Notes: generated by a model not told the origin, from the sequence alone. A stretch of DNA of 34,542 bases from Pseudolabrys sp. (GCA_030651965.1 JAUSBQ010000387.1:1-34542); one strand, 5' to 3'; positions 1 through 8,550 are shown, counted from the first letter of the stretch. Made by a program: numbers and translations.

Positions 1-105
1 GTACAGCGGACACATCCGCCGCCGCGTCTTGTGACCCAAGCGATCCAGAAATGGTTCGAGCCAGCGTGCAAGCTCATCTTCCCACTTCGACGTCGTGTCT
101 ACCAT
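1..105 (-). CDS. IS701-family-like transposase, N-terminal fragment (gene continues off the left edge)
   Basis: Own translation of the reverse strand: MVDTTSKWEDELARWLEPFLDRLGHKTRRRMCPLY, open to the window edge. Resembles the N-terminus of IS701-type transposases (W..PFL.RLGHK.RRRMCPLY). An in-frame upstream ATG at 135 is also possible. Confidence 0.7.
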   Translation of the reverse strand, partial: MVDTTSKWEDELARWLEPFLDRLGHKTRRRMCPLY

Positions 106-295
106 TGGTCGGCCCTCCAGAAGCCGACCACTCATGAATCATTGAAAATCTGATTCGGGAATCCAGTTTCGTCGATAAATCCAAAAATCTGCCAAAGTAG
201 TGCTAGTACGAGTAATCCAATCCCTACTAGCGTCGCGAACTTAACCATCATTCCCCCAATCGAGACCAGACCCACAGCACACAAAGGTTGCCAAA

Positions 296-469
296 ATGAA
301 TGGGACTATAAATATTGCGCAAGCCTTAAAAGATGAAGTTGCGCGCCTCCGTCGAGTCTTGGCGCAGAATATCAAGGTGGGCGAAACTTTTCCCGGTGAT
401 AGTCAAGTCAAGCGGATCGAAGCTCTCATTGATCAACTTGACGATTCAATAAAGCTAAGCGACAGATAA
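296..469 (+). CDS. small hypothetical protein (57 aa)
   Basis: Own translation: MNGTINIAQALKDEVARLRRVLAQNIKVGETFPGDSQVKRIEALIDQLDDSIKLSDR*. Plausible composition; not in the supplied ORF list. Confidence 0.4.
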   Translation: MNGTINIAQALKDEVARLRRVLAQNIKVGETFPGDSQVKRIEALIDQLDDSIKLSDR

Positions 470-569
470 GCTGAGCCCGTCGTCCTCTCGGCTCGTATCC
501 ACCACACCCGCCCAATGGCAAGCAGGCCGCAGGGCTCTTATTGCGGATTCACAAGTGCTTGCAACGCCG

Positions 570-1403
570 TCACGGCGTGACAATAGCGCGAGGCAATGAG
601 CCTGAACCGTCCTCCACGGGAGCGACAACTGGCTGCTCTTCAACTTCTCGGGCCGATGACTTCTTCCGACTCGCTGCTCTTTGGAGTCGCTTGACGTTCT
701 GAGCAGCCGCTTTTGCTTCCTCTCCGTCGATAAGGTCGCGCTTGATGATATCATTTACGAGCAATGAACGCAGATAGTCGATATCTACTTTGATGCCAGA
801 GCCGAGACGACGAATCTCTTTTCTGAGGTCGTCCAGCATGTCATCAGAAACCAACAACGCGGCCACGGTGAATTTGTTTGTGACCTGTTTTTGATGGAGC
901 AAGTCAGCCATCGTGCTCTTTGAAAAGCCCTCACGACTGAGGTTACCAAAGCACTCCAAGATTTCACCGCTTTTTGGGCTTGATGAAATGAGGTCAACTT
1001 CGCAGACTAAAATCTTTTCTATGGGCTGGCCAAAGTGAACCTTATAGACTCGCCACATCGCACCATTGGTGAGCACAACCCATTCGATTCCTTCGTTAGC
1101 GGCGTAATCAATAGCTTGCTTGACGTGAATATCTTTGAGTTCGATGCCGATAGCTTTGACCTCGATAAGATATCTTATCGTGTCGTCTACTCTTACGGCT
1201 AAGTCGACAAACGTCCCACGAATGGCATATTGGCTAGTTACCTCATGGTATTTGTCATATCCGCATGCATCGGCCAAAATATCATTGATGACGGTGACCG
1301 TGTCGGCCTCGCTGATGTCTTTCTTTTGTATCGCCGACAGGACGCCCTGATAGCGCTTTAGCTGTGTTGAAATGCGTGCCGATACTTTTGCCGATATGCC
1401 CAT
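570..1403 (-). CDS. HsdR N-terminal-like / PD-(D/E)XK-type orphan nuclease-domain protein
   Basis: ORF 570..1631, start most likely at MGISAKV (1403). Contains FVDLAVRVDDTIRYLIEVKAIG (D...EVK pattern of PD-(D/E)XK folds and HsdR_N_2-type domains) with no helicase part. Confidence 0.6.
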   Translation of the reverse strand: MGISAKVSARISTQLKRYQGVLSAIQKKDISEADTVTVINDILADACGYDKYHEVTSQYAIRGTFVDLAVRVDDTIRYLIEVKAIGIELKDIHVKQAIDYAANEGIEWVVLTNGAMWRVYKVHFGQPIEKILVCEVDLISSSPKSGEILECFGNLSREGFSKSTMADLLHQKQVTNKFTVAALLVSDDMLDDLRKEIRRLGSGIKVDIDYLRSLLVNDIIKRDLIDGEEAKAAAQNVKRLQRAASRKKSSAREVEEQPVVAPVEDGSGSLPRAIVTP

Positions 1404-1490
1404 CGAGACCCCCACCAATTCCGAATACAAAGGCGCGCGCACGCCATTAGAATGCATACGGGCAGTTGTGTCGAGACGAATCTGAGAGCT

Positions 1491-1522
1491 GAACCCGAGA
1501 GGAGCCATGTCCTCTCGGGTTC
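1491..1522. repeat. perfect 13-bp inverted repeat (hairpin), 6-nt loop
   Basis: GAACCCGAGAGGA gccatg TCCTCTCGGGTTC, in the gap between two minus-strand genes. Confidence 0.85.
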
Positions 1523-1582
1523 GTATCCAGCGACCGCACGACGCCCGAGGGGGCAAGCGTCGGATGGGCCGGCCGCTGAAAC

Positions 1583-2149
1583 TCAATCCACTAAATGCAA
1601 CCCGCGCTTTTCGGCCAGCGCCGCAAGCCACGTCGATGGTCCCTTGGGCTTCTCATTGACGAGCGGCACTGGAGTGCCGACCGGCGCGCCGGGGTGTGCG
1701 ATGCTGTGGCCGCCTTCGACCTTGTCCCATGACGCGAGGCTCGTGCCGGTGTCGTCGAGTTGGACATAGCGATTGCAGACGACATGCTTTGGCAAAGCCT
1801 CGGGCCATCCGGCCGGATACGGATTCGCGTTGCCCTCAAGCGTGGCCTTGATGAATTTCGTCATGCCTTCCACGGCATCCCACGCTGCTTGCCGCGCAAG
1901 TTCAAGATACTCGGCGTCGTCGCCTTCACCCGAGGCAAGCGAAGCGGCTGACCGTTGCCGCTGTGTCGTCTCCGTCTCGATGGCGCGCGCGTGGCTGACC
2001 TCCTCGGGCGCATGTTCGGGGAGCGGCTCGTAAGTATTTCGAAGCCGCGTCCATTCCGACTCGGCGTAGTTGAGTTGCCGAATGAGCGATGCGTTTTCGC
2101 GTTCGAGCACTCGCACGCGGTCGCGCATTTCAAATGCTGCATTTCCCAT
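1583..2149 (-). CDS. hypothetical phage-type protein with N-terminal coiled coil
   Basis: ORF 1583..2206; start taken at MGNAAFEMRDRVRVLERENASL (2149), directly after the stop of the preceding gene (2151). Confidence 0.6.
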   Translation of the reverse strand: MGNAAFEMRDRVRVLERENASLIRQLNYAESEWTRLRNTYEPLPEHAPEEVSHARAIETETTQRQRSAASLASGEGDDAEYLELARQAAWDAVEGMTKFIKATLEGNANPYPAGWPEALPKHVVCNRYVQLDDTGTSLASWDKVEGGHSIAHPGAPVGTPVPLVNEKPKGPSTWLAALAEKRGLHLVD

Positions 2150-2150
2150 T

Positions 2151-2954
2151 TTACTTCCCTCCCGCTGCCAACGCGGCAATCTTCTTTGCGGCTTCGCCTT
2201 TGCCACTCTTCAACTGAGGCGGCTGTAGGTCAGCGTACTTGCTGACAAAGGCCCCACCCGCGCTCTCGACCTTGGACAGCACAGCGCGCACCGCGCCAAG
2301 CTGTTCGAACTCCCCCTTGGTCGCGGGGAAATACTGAGCGGCGAAGATTCGCAACTCGGCGTGCTGCTTGCGGTCGAAGCCCGAGACGAAGGGCGAGGCG
2401 TCGAGGATGGCCGCGACCGTTTCGAGGTCGCCGTCCATGACGGCCCTATGGAAGAAGTCCGTTCGGTCGCCGGGTTTCATCGATTTGACGTGCTCACGGA
2501 TTTCGCTCGCAACCTGCGAGACCGACGTCTTGTCGGCGTTCGGGTTGACGAGCTTGGCCGCAATCGACTTCTCGATGTCAGCAACGCTTGCCTCGATTGC
2601 CTTGCGCTGACGGTCAACGACTTCGCCGGCACGCCCGAAGGAGCGGGACATTGCTTCGCGGAGCGATTCCTCTTGGCCGTTGACTTGATAATTCCCGGCC
2701 GGCTCGCCATTGCGGGAATTCAGATGCACGACTTCGCCGGTCGGGGTTGCGGTGCTCGTGACGTATTTCTTGACGTCAGTCATGTCGCCGAGCGCGTCGT
2801 GCATCGTCCGCATCGCCACCTCTGCCGCACCGAATGCACGGGAGCCGGGTGTGCCCGGTTTATCGAGAACAGAGCGGTGCGGCAGCAGCATCATCGGCGA
2901 TACTGCCAGCGGCAGGTCGGCGCGGATGGTCGGCTTTTCATTTTCATTTGGCAT
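2151..2954 (-). CDS. hypothetical protein downstream of terminase
   Basis: ORF 2151..3017; start taken at MPNENEKPTIRADLP (2954). In the same minus-strand series as TerL; no recognised domain. Confidence 0.6.
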   Translation of the reverse strand: MPNENEKPTIRADLPLAVSPMMLLPHRSVLDKPGTPGSRAFGAAEVAMRTMHDALGDMTDVKKYVTSTATPTGEVVHLNSRNGEPAGNYQVNGQEESLREAMSRSFGRAGEVVDRQRKAIEASVADIEKSIAAKLVNPNADKTSVSQVASEIREHVKSMKPGDRTDFFHRAVMDGDLETVAAILDASPFVSGFDRKQHAELRIFAAQYFPATKGEFEQLGAVRAVLSKVESAGGAFVSKYADLQPPQLKSGKGEAAKKIAALAAGGK

Positions 2955-2986
2955 TTTCGGTCTCCAGTTCTGGTTCGAGTTGAGTC

Positions 2987-4372
2987 TTATTCCCCGGCTT
3001 TTCGGGAGTATCGCCAAACCGCAGGCGGTGTGTTGCAGAAGTATCGAAGCGCATCGCAGGAATGGTCGTTTGCCCCGGAGTCCAAATCATCCGGCTTGCG
3101 CGGGTCGCGGATGATGAACGGTGCGGTCTGCCAGAAGTGGCTGCAGCGCGCCGAAAGCATGAGCCCCGGTTTGCCGGTCTTGTCGCGCGTGGCGATGAGG
3201 CGGTTGCGAATCGCGGCCCATCCTTGGATGCGGCCCTTGGCCGGCTTTGTCAGGTAGACATTTTCCGTCCTGAAATAATTCAGGAGCGTGTCCTCATTGC
3301 CCGAGAGGCCGACCGCATCGTCGCCGACCCCGTTTGCTGCCATATTGTAGCGGGCGCAAATCTCTCGAATCGATTCCGCGACCTTGCTCGGCGGCCAGCC
3401 GAGTCCGGCGCTGATGTCATCGGGACGATGCGTGGACAATTCGTCAAATATGATGAGCGTCCCTTTCGGGCCGACGCCTTTAATCGAATCCGAGAGATAG
3501 CCGCCGAACAATGTGACGCACGGTGCTGCCGTTCCCCAATCGAGCGCGAGTGACTTGGCGTAGAGTATGTCCGTGGAGAACGGCAACGCGCTCGGCAGCA
3601 TGTGAGTGGCCTCGCTCAAGCAGTCGGCGAAGAACGCGCCGCGTGCGATGTTCCATGAACCCGAGAGCCAAGCCTCGGCCAGCGCCTCGTCGCCGCTGCA
3701 CGACGCAAGAATTTTTGTTTTATAGTCGGCGTGATTCAGATACGGATTGTCCAAGTACGTGCCAGCGCAATGCACCCACGTCTCGCCTTCAACTACAAAG
3801 GGGTGCCACGCAGGCGCGGCCGAAATGTACTTCGATTGGAGCAGTTGATGCTGCGAACCCCCTGGGTTGGCGGTCATTATGGTGGCAAGCGGGATATCTG
3901 CTGGCGACCTCAGGTTCGATTTCAAAAGCTGAACCCACCGCATTTCGCGCAGCAGACCGGCTTCGTCGATGCAGAGCAGCGTGGTTTCGCGGCCCATGTA
4001 TTTGCTGACATCGCGATGCGATTCCAACTGACCAAATTCGACGGTGCCGCCGTCCGCGATGCGAACCATGTGCTCTTGCTTATTGAAGCGGGCCCGCCCT
4101 CCGGGAAATGCTTGGTCCAGAATCGTCACCATCAGTTCTTCGATGGCCTGAAGCCCTTTGTAGTTCTCGCGCAGAATTAGAACCTTCGCCGCCGTCCCGT
4201 ATTTCGTCAGGTGGCGCAAGATGCGCAGCGCCATCGCGTGCGTCTTGCCGGGACCGCGCCCGCCTTCGAGAAGCAGATTCCAGACCTCGGGAATTTTCAG
4301 AACGCGGCTCTGCCATTCTGTTGGCTGGATGCCGGCGTGAACCGGTGCCTTCATGGTGTCGGTCATAGTCAT
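2987..4372 (-). CDS. phage terminase large subunit (TerL-like)
   Basis: Start at MTMTDTMKAPVHAG (4372), overlapping the upstream stop. Walker A GGRGPGKTHA, Walker B-like LLCIDEAG, RNaseH-like nuclease motifs LALDWGTAAP and SCDALRYF. Confidence 0.85.
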   Translation of the reverse strand: MTMTDTMKAPVHAGIQPTEWQSRVLKIPEVWNLLLEGGRGPGKTHAMALRILRHLTKYGTAAKVLILRENYKGLQAIEELMVTILDQAFPGGRARFNKQEHMVRIADGGTVEFGQLESHRDVSKYMGRETTLLCIDEAGLLREMRWVQLLKSNLRSPADIPLATIMTANPGGSQHQLLQSKYISAAPAWHPFVVEGETWVHCAGTYLDNPYLNHADYKTKILASCSGDEALAEAWLSGSWNIARGAFFADCLSEATHMLPSALPFSTDILYAKSLALDWGTAAPCVTLFGGYLSDSIKGVGPKGTLIIFDELSTHRPDDISAGLGWPPSKVAESIREICARYNMAANGVGDDAVGLSGNEDTLLNYFRTENVYLTKPAKGRIQGWAAIRNRLIATRDKTGKPGLMLSARCSHFWQTAPFIIRDPRKPDDLDSGANDHSCDALRYFCNTPPAVWRYSRKAGE

Positions 4373-4905
4373 CGCGTGGTCCCTCCTGTGCCCGAGAGAG
4401 GGGCAAGCGCGACCGGCCGGGTGACCTTGGGGCGCTCGTTGATGACGCGCATGTACTGCTCGGGTGTGTACGAATCCGGCAGGACGATGGTGATGTTCGG
4501 TGCCGTGGTCGGCGGCGCGGCAGTCTCGGTGTACCCATGGCGCGTCTTGAGCAGGAAAAGCGCGGCGACGGCATAGCCTTTGCGCGCCGCCTGCTTCAAA
4601 ATGTCGACAAGCTCCATCTCCTCCAGAGCAGCGCCGTGCTCCCACGCAACGCGGCACCGCTCATCGCGTTGGAAGAGCTTCTGCAACGTGGCCTTGGTAA
4701 GGCCCATCTCGGCGGCGATGAGATTCTGACTCGCGCCATCGCTGGCACGGCGCTTGATGAACTCTAAACCGGTGTCGGTTATGCTGACGGTGCCGAGCTT
4801 ATCGTCGGCGCGCGTGATGTACGGCGGCATAGGCATGGCGACCGATGCGATGAATGATGCCGTCTCGTCGTCGGCCGGCGCGGGAGTTTGTTTCGGCTTC
4901 TTCAT
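4369..4905 (-). CDS. terminase small subunit-like / HTH protein
   Basis: 178 aa with HTH-like region (SQNLIAAEMGLTKATLQKLFQRDERCRVAWEHG), immediately upstream of and overlapping TerL. Confidence 0.65.
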   Translation of the reverse strand: MKKPKQTPAPADDETASFIASVAMPMPPYITRADDKLGTVSITDTGLEFIKRRASDGASQNLIAAEMGLTKATLQKLFQRDERCRVAWEHGAALEEMELVDILKQAARKGYAVAALFLLKTRHGYTETAAPPTTAPNITIVLPDSYTPEQYMRVINERPKVTRPVALAPLSGTGGTTR

Positions 4906-5138
4906 TCGCCCCTCCCAGCCTGATTCAAAAATTCGGCGCGTTCTCGACGCTCGCGTTCGCGCAACTCCTCGGGCGTCAATTTGATGGTGACCGGAGCCGG
5001 GCCTTCGGGAAGCGTGAGCGCGGCGGCAACCTTCGCAAGGTGCGCGAGCGACTCGGCGGTCGGCGCGGGTCGAGGCGTCTCGGGTTGCGCAGCGACGGCA
5101 CGTTGTGCGGCGATGAATGCGGCGGTCTTATCGGTCAT
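4902..5138 (-). CDS. small hypothetical protein (78 aa)
   Basis: MTDKTAAFIAAQRAVAAQPET...; ATGA-type overlaps with both neighbours indicate translational coupling. Confidence 0.55.
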   Translation of the reverse strand: MTDKTAAFIAAQRAVAAQPETPRPAPTAESLAHLAKVAAALTLPEGPAPVTIKLTPEELRERERRERAEFLNQAGRGE

Positions 5139-5308
5139 GATGTGGTCTCCTTGGGCTTGTGCGCGGTGTCGTCCTTACCTACGGCGTTCCACTCCGCCTC
5201 TTGCATGGCGAGCAATGCGCGCCGCGCGGCGCGGGCCTGCCTTGCGTGGATTTGGCGGCACTCGTGCGCAGGGTCATGTGCGATGCCGGAGCGATAGCGG
5301 TCGGTCAT
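5135..5308 (-). CDS. small hypothetical protein (57 aa)
   Basis: C-terminal part of ORF 5135..5917, start MTDRYRSGIAHDPAHECRQIHARQARAARRALLAMQEAEWNAVG; overlaps neighbours by 4 nt. Confidence 0.5.
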   Translation of the reverse strand: MTDRYRSGIAHDPAHECRQIHARQARAARRALLAMQEAEWNAVGKDDTAHKPKETTS

Positions 5309-5646
5309 GGCTTGGCCCTCCGTTGGGGCGCGCCAGTGCGGCGCGTATCGTCGTATGTTCCGAACTCGCCGCGTGCGGCCTTGGCCCGAAAGTGTGAGTC
5401 GATGGTCGCGCCGGCCTCGATGCGCTGGTGAGCCGTGGTGAAACCCAAGGGCTCGCCCCGGCCAATCACATTGGCATCGCGCGTCATCGGGTTGCGCGCG
5501 CCGCTGTTCACCTTGGCGGCCGGCCAAGGCGCGGCCGGCGGACTCAGCGGTGCCCTGTGCGACGGCGCGGCCGGACGGCCGATGGCGCGCGGCGGTGGAT
5601 TCATCGCGCCAATGAGGGCTGAGAACGGGCGAGTCGGTGCGTTCAT
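5305..5646 (-). CDS. hypothetical protein (113 aa)
   Basis: C-terminal part of ORF 5305..5928 starting MNAPTRPFSALIGAMNPPPR; overlaps the next gene start by 4 nt. Confidence 0.5.
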   Translation of the reverse strand: MNAPTRPFSALIGAMNPPPRAIGRPAAPSHRAPLSPPAAPWPAAKVNSGARNPMTRDANVIGRGEPLGFTTAHQRIEAGATIDSHFRAKAARGEFGTYDDTRRTGAPQRRAKP

Positions 5647-5872
5647 GGCTGGCCTCCCTGTGCGATGGCCCGAGAAGCCGTGCAGGCGGTGCCGATAGGG
5701 GCGAGAAAGGCGGCCGATTTGCACGAACGCCGTGCGTTCCCCCTGCAATTGCTGGAAGTCGGTGCAAGAAGTGGCCGCCGTTGGCGCAGAACTTCGTTTC
5801 GACCCGCTGTCCGTGTGGCAGTCGGCGGCCTTTTTGGCGCGGCCGGGACGCGGTTGGCGGGCGAAAACCCGA

Positions 5873-6020
5873 GAAGCCGGGAGTCCTGAGTCCCGTGGAG
5901 TCCAATGGACTCCGCATCGTGCTCCCACCCCATCCGAAGGGAGGCTGGTTTCGACTCGACGTTGAGACCAGAGGAAGATGCTGAGTCCATTGGACTCGGT
6001 TGGACTCGGGACTCGGCTTC
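5873..6020. repeat. large imperfect inverted repeat with nested palindromes and a cluster of nine GANTC sites
   Basis: Arm 1 (5873-5918) gaagccgggagtcctgagtcccgtggagtccaatggactccgcatc; reverse complement of arm 2 (5977-6020) gaagccgagtcccgagtccaaccgagtccaatggactcagcatc. 38 of 44 aligned positions match, with one 2-nt gap. GANTC at 5881, 5888, 5898, 5908, 5953, 5983, 5993, 6003, 6010. Confidence 0.9.
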
Positions 6021-6054
6021 CTTGCTTTTCGGGTTAAAAATCAATGGTGCCTCC

Positions 6055-7563
6055 TCAAAATGGGATTTCAGGGGCGTCGACCGGAGGCGCGCGCTCCTCG
6101 GGCAACGGCAATCGGATTCCCAAGAGTCCCCGAGGCCGTTGTGAATCGATTGCCGCCGCAATGCGGTGGCGTTTGACAGTCGGCGATGCGGCCAGCACGG
6201 CCTCGCACAATTCGGTCTTGATGTCGGGACGCGCTCCGTTGCTGGCGCACCATTGCTGGTAAGCGACATATAGGGCGGTCTCGGTGATGAACGCTTTCGC
6301 ATCCAGCACGCAGCACTCTTCAACGAATGTTGCGGTCGGTGATGCGGCGCGCTGGAAGCTCTCCTTGGCAGCGTCACTGGATTCAGTCTCAGTGAATTTG
6401 CCATTCGCTTTAAGGCGGTCGTATCCCTCCAATGCCCAATTCAGAATTCCCGGCAGTTCGGTCCTTAGTTTGTCCGTGAGCGCCTTGTCCTCGCGACCAA
6501 CGAAAGTATTCGTCATGCGAAGCACAACTAGGCGAGCGCTGAACGCGGAAGAGTCGTCAGCGAAATTCGGGATTTTGTTTACCAGCAGGAGAAAACGAGT
6601 GAGCAGCTTCCCGACCCAAGAGACTCTATTTTTGCGGTCGACTTGTACGTTGTCTTCGCCGCTGATGGCTTTGAGGTGACCAGTGACGGTTACCTTGTCA
6701 ATCTTGGGGCCTATCGCAGCCTCCGAGATGATGGCCGCAGTCTTGGCAATAAGCGGTTGCCGACCGAATGGCTCCTGCGCGAGCGCCTGCAGCGAAGATG
6801 CTGCGACGTTCAATTCGCCGAGCAGCATGGTGATGACGCGGGCGATTGTGCCTTTGCCGCTGCGTCCCGGCCCGAGAAGGACGAAAATCTTCTGCAACGA
6901 AGTATCGGGAAGCAGCAGGTATCCCATAATCTCCTGCAGCAAAAACACTTCGCCGGCCGTAGTGCTATCGAGATTCGATGGCCAGTATTGTTCGAGCGTG
7001 TTGAGCCAAAGTGGACATGCGGCATCCGGGTCGTAGTCAAAATTCAGTGCGTTCCGCGTAAAGAAATTTGGCGTTGGCTCAGCGCATTTTCGAGTCGGGA
7101 CATGCAGAATGCAGTTCTGCAAGCTGATGCATTCCAATGGCGAAGGATTGCCGGCGTCATTCAGCCAGCATGGCGGAGCCATCTCGTCGCGCGCGGTGTA
7201 ACTCTCGCATTTGAGCGCGTGAAAGAGCGCCGACCACTGCTTGGGCTCCGCGTCATAGGGCCGTTCGACCCACGCGCCTCCGTCTTCGCCTTGCACCCTA
7301 ACCACTGCCCAATTGAAGAACGAGACGATGTCAGACATCACCGCGAGGTCTTCAAGCTCGTGATAGGCACCCTTGCGGTAGTCGAGGAAGTCGCCATTCC
7401 AATGCAGCAGCGTGGGACGCTTGCACTGGCGGAACTTCTCGGCAGTCGTAACCCAGTCCTTCCGCTGGAGAACGACAGGGAGCCGGAAGTCGCGAGGTGG
7501 CGCGGCTAGCTGCTCTATGCTCTCGGGTTCGGGCCGGGTCACCGGGCGCGTGACTTTGTTCAT
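6055..7563 (-). CDS. phage/plasmid primase-helicase, P4/D5 type (DUF5906-like)
   Basis: 502 aa; LLQEIMGYLLLPDTSLQKIFVLLGPGRSGKGTIARVI (Walker A GPGRSGKGT), SEAAIG...LKAISGEDNVQVDRKN, FLLLVNKIPNFADDSSAFSARLVVLRM, typical of P4-type SF3 helicases. Confidence 0.85.
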   Translation of the reverse strand: MNKVTRPVTRPEPESIEQLAAPPRDFRLPVVLQRKDWVTTAEKFRQCKRPTLLHWNGDFLDYRKGAYHELEDLAVMSDIVSFFNWAVVRVQGEDGGAWVERPYDAEPKQWSALFHALKCESYTARDEMAPPCWLNDAGNPSPLECISLQNCILHVPTRKCAEPTPNFFTRNALNFDYDPDAACPLWLNTLEQYWPSNLDSTTAGEVFLLQEIMGYLLLPDTSLQKIFVLLGPGRSGKGTIARVITMLLGELNVAASSLQALAQEPFGRQPLIAKTAAIISEAAIGPKIDKVTVTGHLKAISGEDNVQVDRKNRVSWVGKLLTRFLLLVNKIPNFADDSSAFSARLVVLRMTNTFVGREDKALTDKLRTELPGILNWALEGYDRLKANGKFTETESSDAAKESFQRAASPTATFVEECCVLDAKAFITETALYVAYQQWCASNGARPDIKTELCEAVLAASPTVKRHRIAAAIDSQRPRGLLGIRLPLPEERAPPVDAPEIPF

Positions 7564-8039
7564 GGCCGCTCCTGCAATTTGCCGGTGGCGTCGACCACGC
7601 CGCTACGCATTCCGTAGGACTCACCCGCGAGAGGGCTTGGCATCGCAACGCTGAATCCGGTCGTTTCACCGAAGAAGCAGCCAAGCCAAGCGATGTCATC
7701 GGCGTCGTCTGCGGTATCAAACGTTCCCGACCCGACAACTCTGTTGTCGGCGTCGATAAGTGTATAGGTGTACGGCGGAGCAATTCCGGCGGCGCGGTTG
7801 GCCTCAAGAATTTTCGCTGTCTTGTCGCGCACCATCCAGTAGTAGTCGCGGCGTCGTTCGGCGACCGGCATTCCGTTTGGAATGAGAAAGACGTTTTCCG
7901 TGTCATCGCGCTCGTACCAAGTGAGCATGCGAAGTTTCCACAGCTTGCCAGCGCCGAAGCCCGGCGGCGTTGCGACCGTGGGTGCGCTCAAGATTGCACC
8001 GACTTCACAAAGGCGTTTACGCCGCCATTGCGAATCCAT
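7560..8039 (-). CDS. hypothetical protein (159 aa)
   Basis: MDSQWRRKRLCEVGAILSAPTVATPPGFGAG...; 4-nt overlap with the primase gene. Confidence 0.55.
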   Translation of the reverse strand: MDSQWRRKRLCEVGAILSAPTVATPPGFGAGKLWKLRMLTWYERDDTENVFLIPNGMPVAERRRDYYWMVRDKTAKILEANRAAGIAPPYTYTLIDADNRVVGSGTFDTADDADDIAWLGCFFGETTGFSVAMPSPLAGESYGMRSGVVDATGKLQERP

Positions 8040-8305
8040 GTGTCGAGCGCGTCACGGTGGAAGCGGCGACCGTTTCCGACCTTCACCGACTCCGGCGCGG
8101 TCTTTTCTGAAACGTACCGTGCGAGCGTCTGCTCGCTGATGCAGATGTAGTTCGCCGCCTGTTGAGCGGTAAACCAAACCTTTGGCGCGAGGAAACCGCC
8201 AGCGATAAGGGCGGCAACAGCAGCCTCACCACCGGCAATGCCCGCCTGGCGGAAGCCATCGGCGAAAAAGTCTTCGTTGGTTTTGAGTTCGGGAATCGAC
8301 GACAT
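7988..8305 (-). CDS. excisionase/MerR-like helix-turn-helix protein
   Basis: Start MSSIPELKTNEDFF (8305); VWFTAQQAANYICISEQTLARYVSEKTAPESVKVGNGRRFHRDALDTWI matches the excisionase-type HTH_17 pattern. Confidence 0.7.
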   Translation of the reverse strand: MSSIPELKTNEDFFADGFRQAGIAGGEAAVAALIAGGFLAPKVWFTAQQAANYICISEQTLARYVSEKTAPESVKVGNGRRFHRDALDTWIRNGGVNAFVKSVQS

Positions 8306-8529
8306 AGCGGACCTCCCGCCCCGTAGGGCTTTGGGCTCGCCAGCGATACGAGGCTGCAGCGTGCGCCTCTTCCCCATCCTGCCGAGCCGGTGTCCGAAGA
8401 ATCCGGTTTAAGGTAGGGGCCGCTTATCAATCCGCACGGCGCTCGTCGCTGCCGTGAGGTGGCATTATTAAAGGCGTCGTACTCAATCTCAGGGTTTGCA
8501 GTCAAGTCGCCGGTTCGTGTTAACCCTTG

Positions 8530-8550
8530 ACCCGCTGAATTGCGGGTTTT
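8530..8550. terminator. hairpin followed by short T run (possible + strand terminator or operator)
   Basis: ACCCGC tgaatt GCGGGT followed by TTT. Confidence 0.35.

Noticed and set aside
2361-3257. 298-aa + strand ORF
   Set aside because: Antisense to the coupled minus-strand genes and TerL, no recognisable motif; typical shadow ORF in GC-rich DNA.
5643-6404. 253-aa minus ORF overlapping the primase gene and running through the GANTC inverted repeat
   Set aside because: Overlaps the well-supported primase frame and then translates repeat DNA into low-complexity sequence; a high-GC spurious ORF is more likely.
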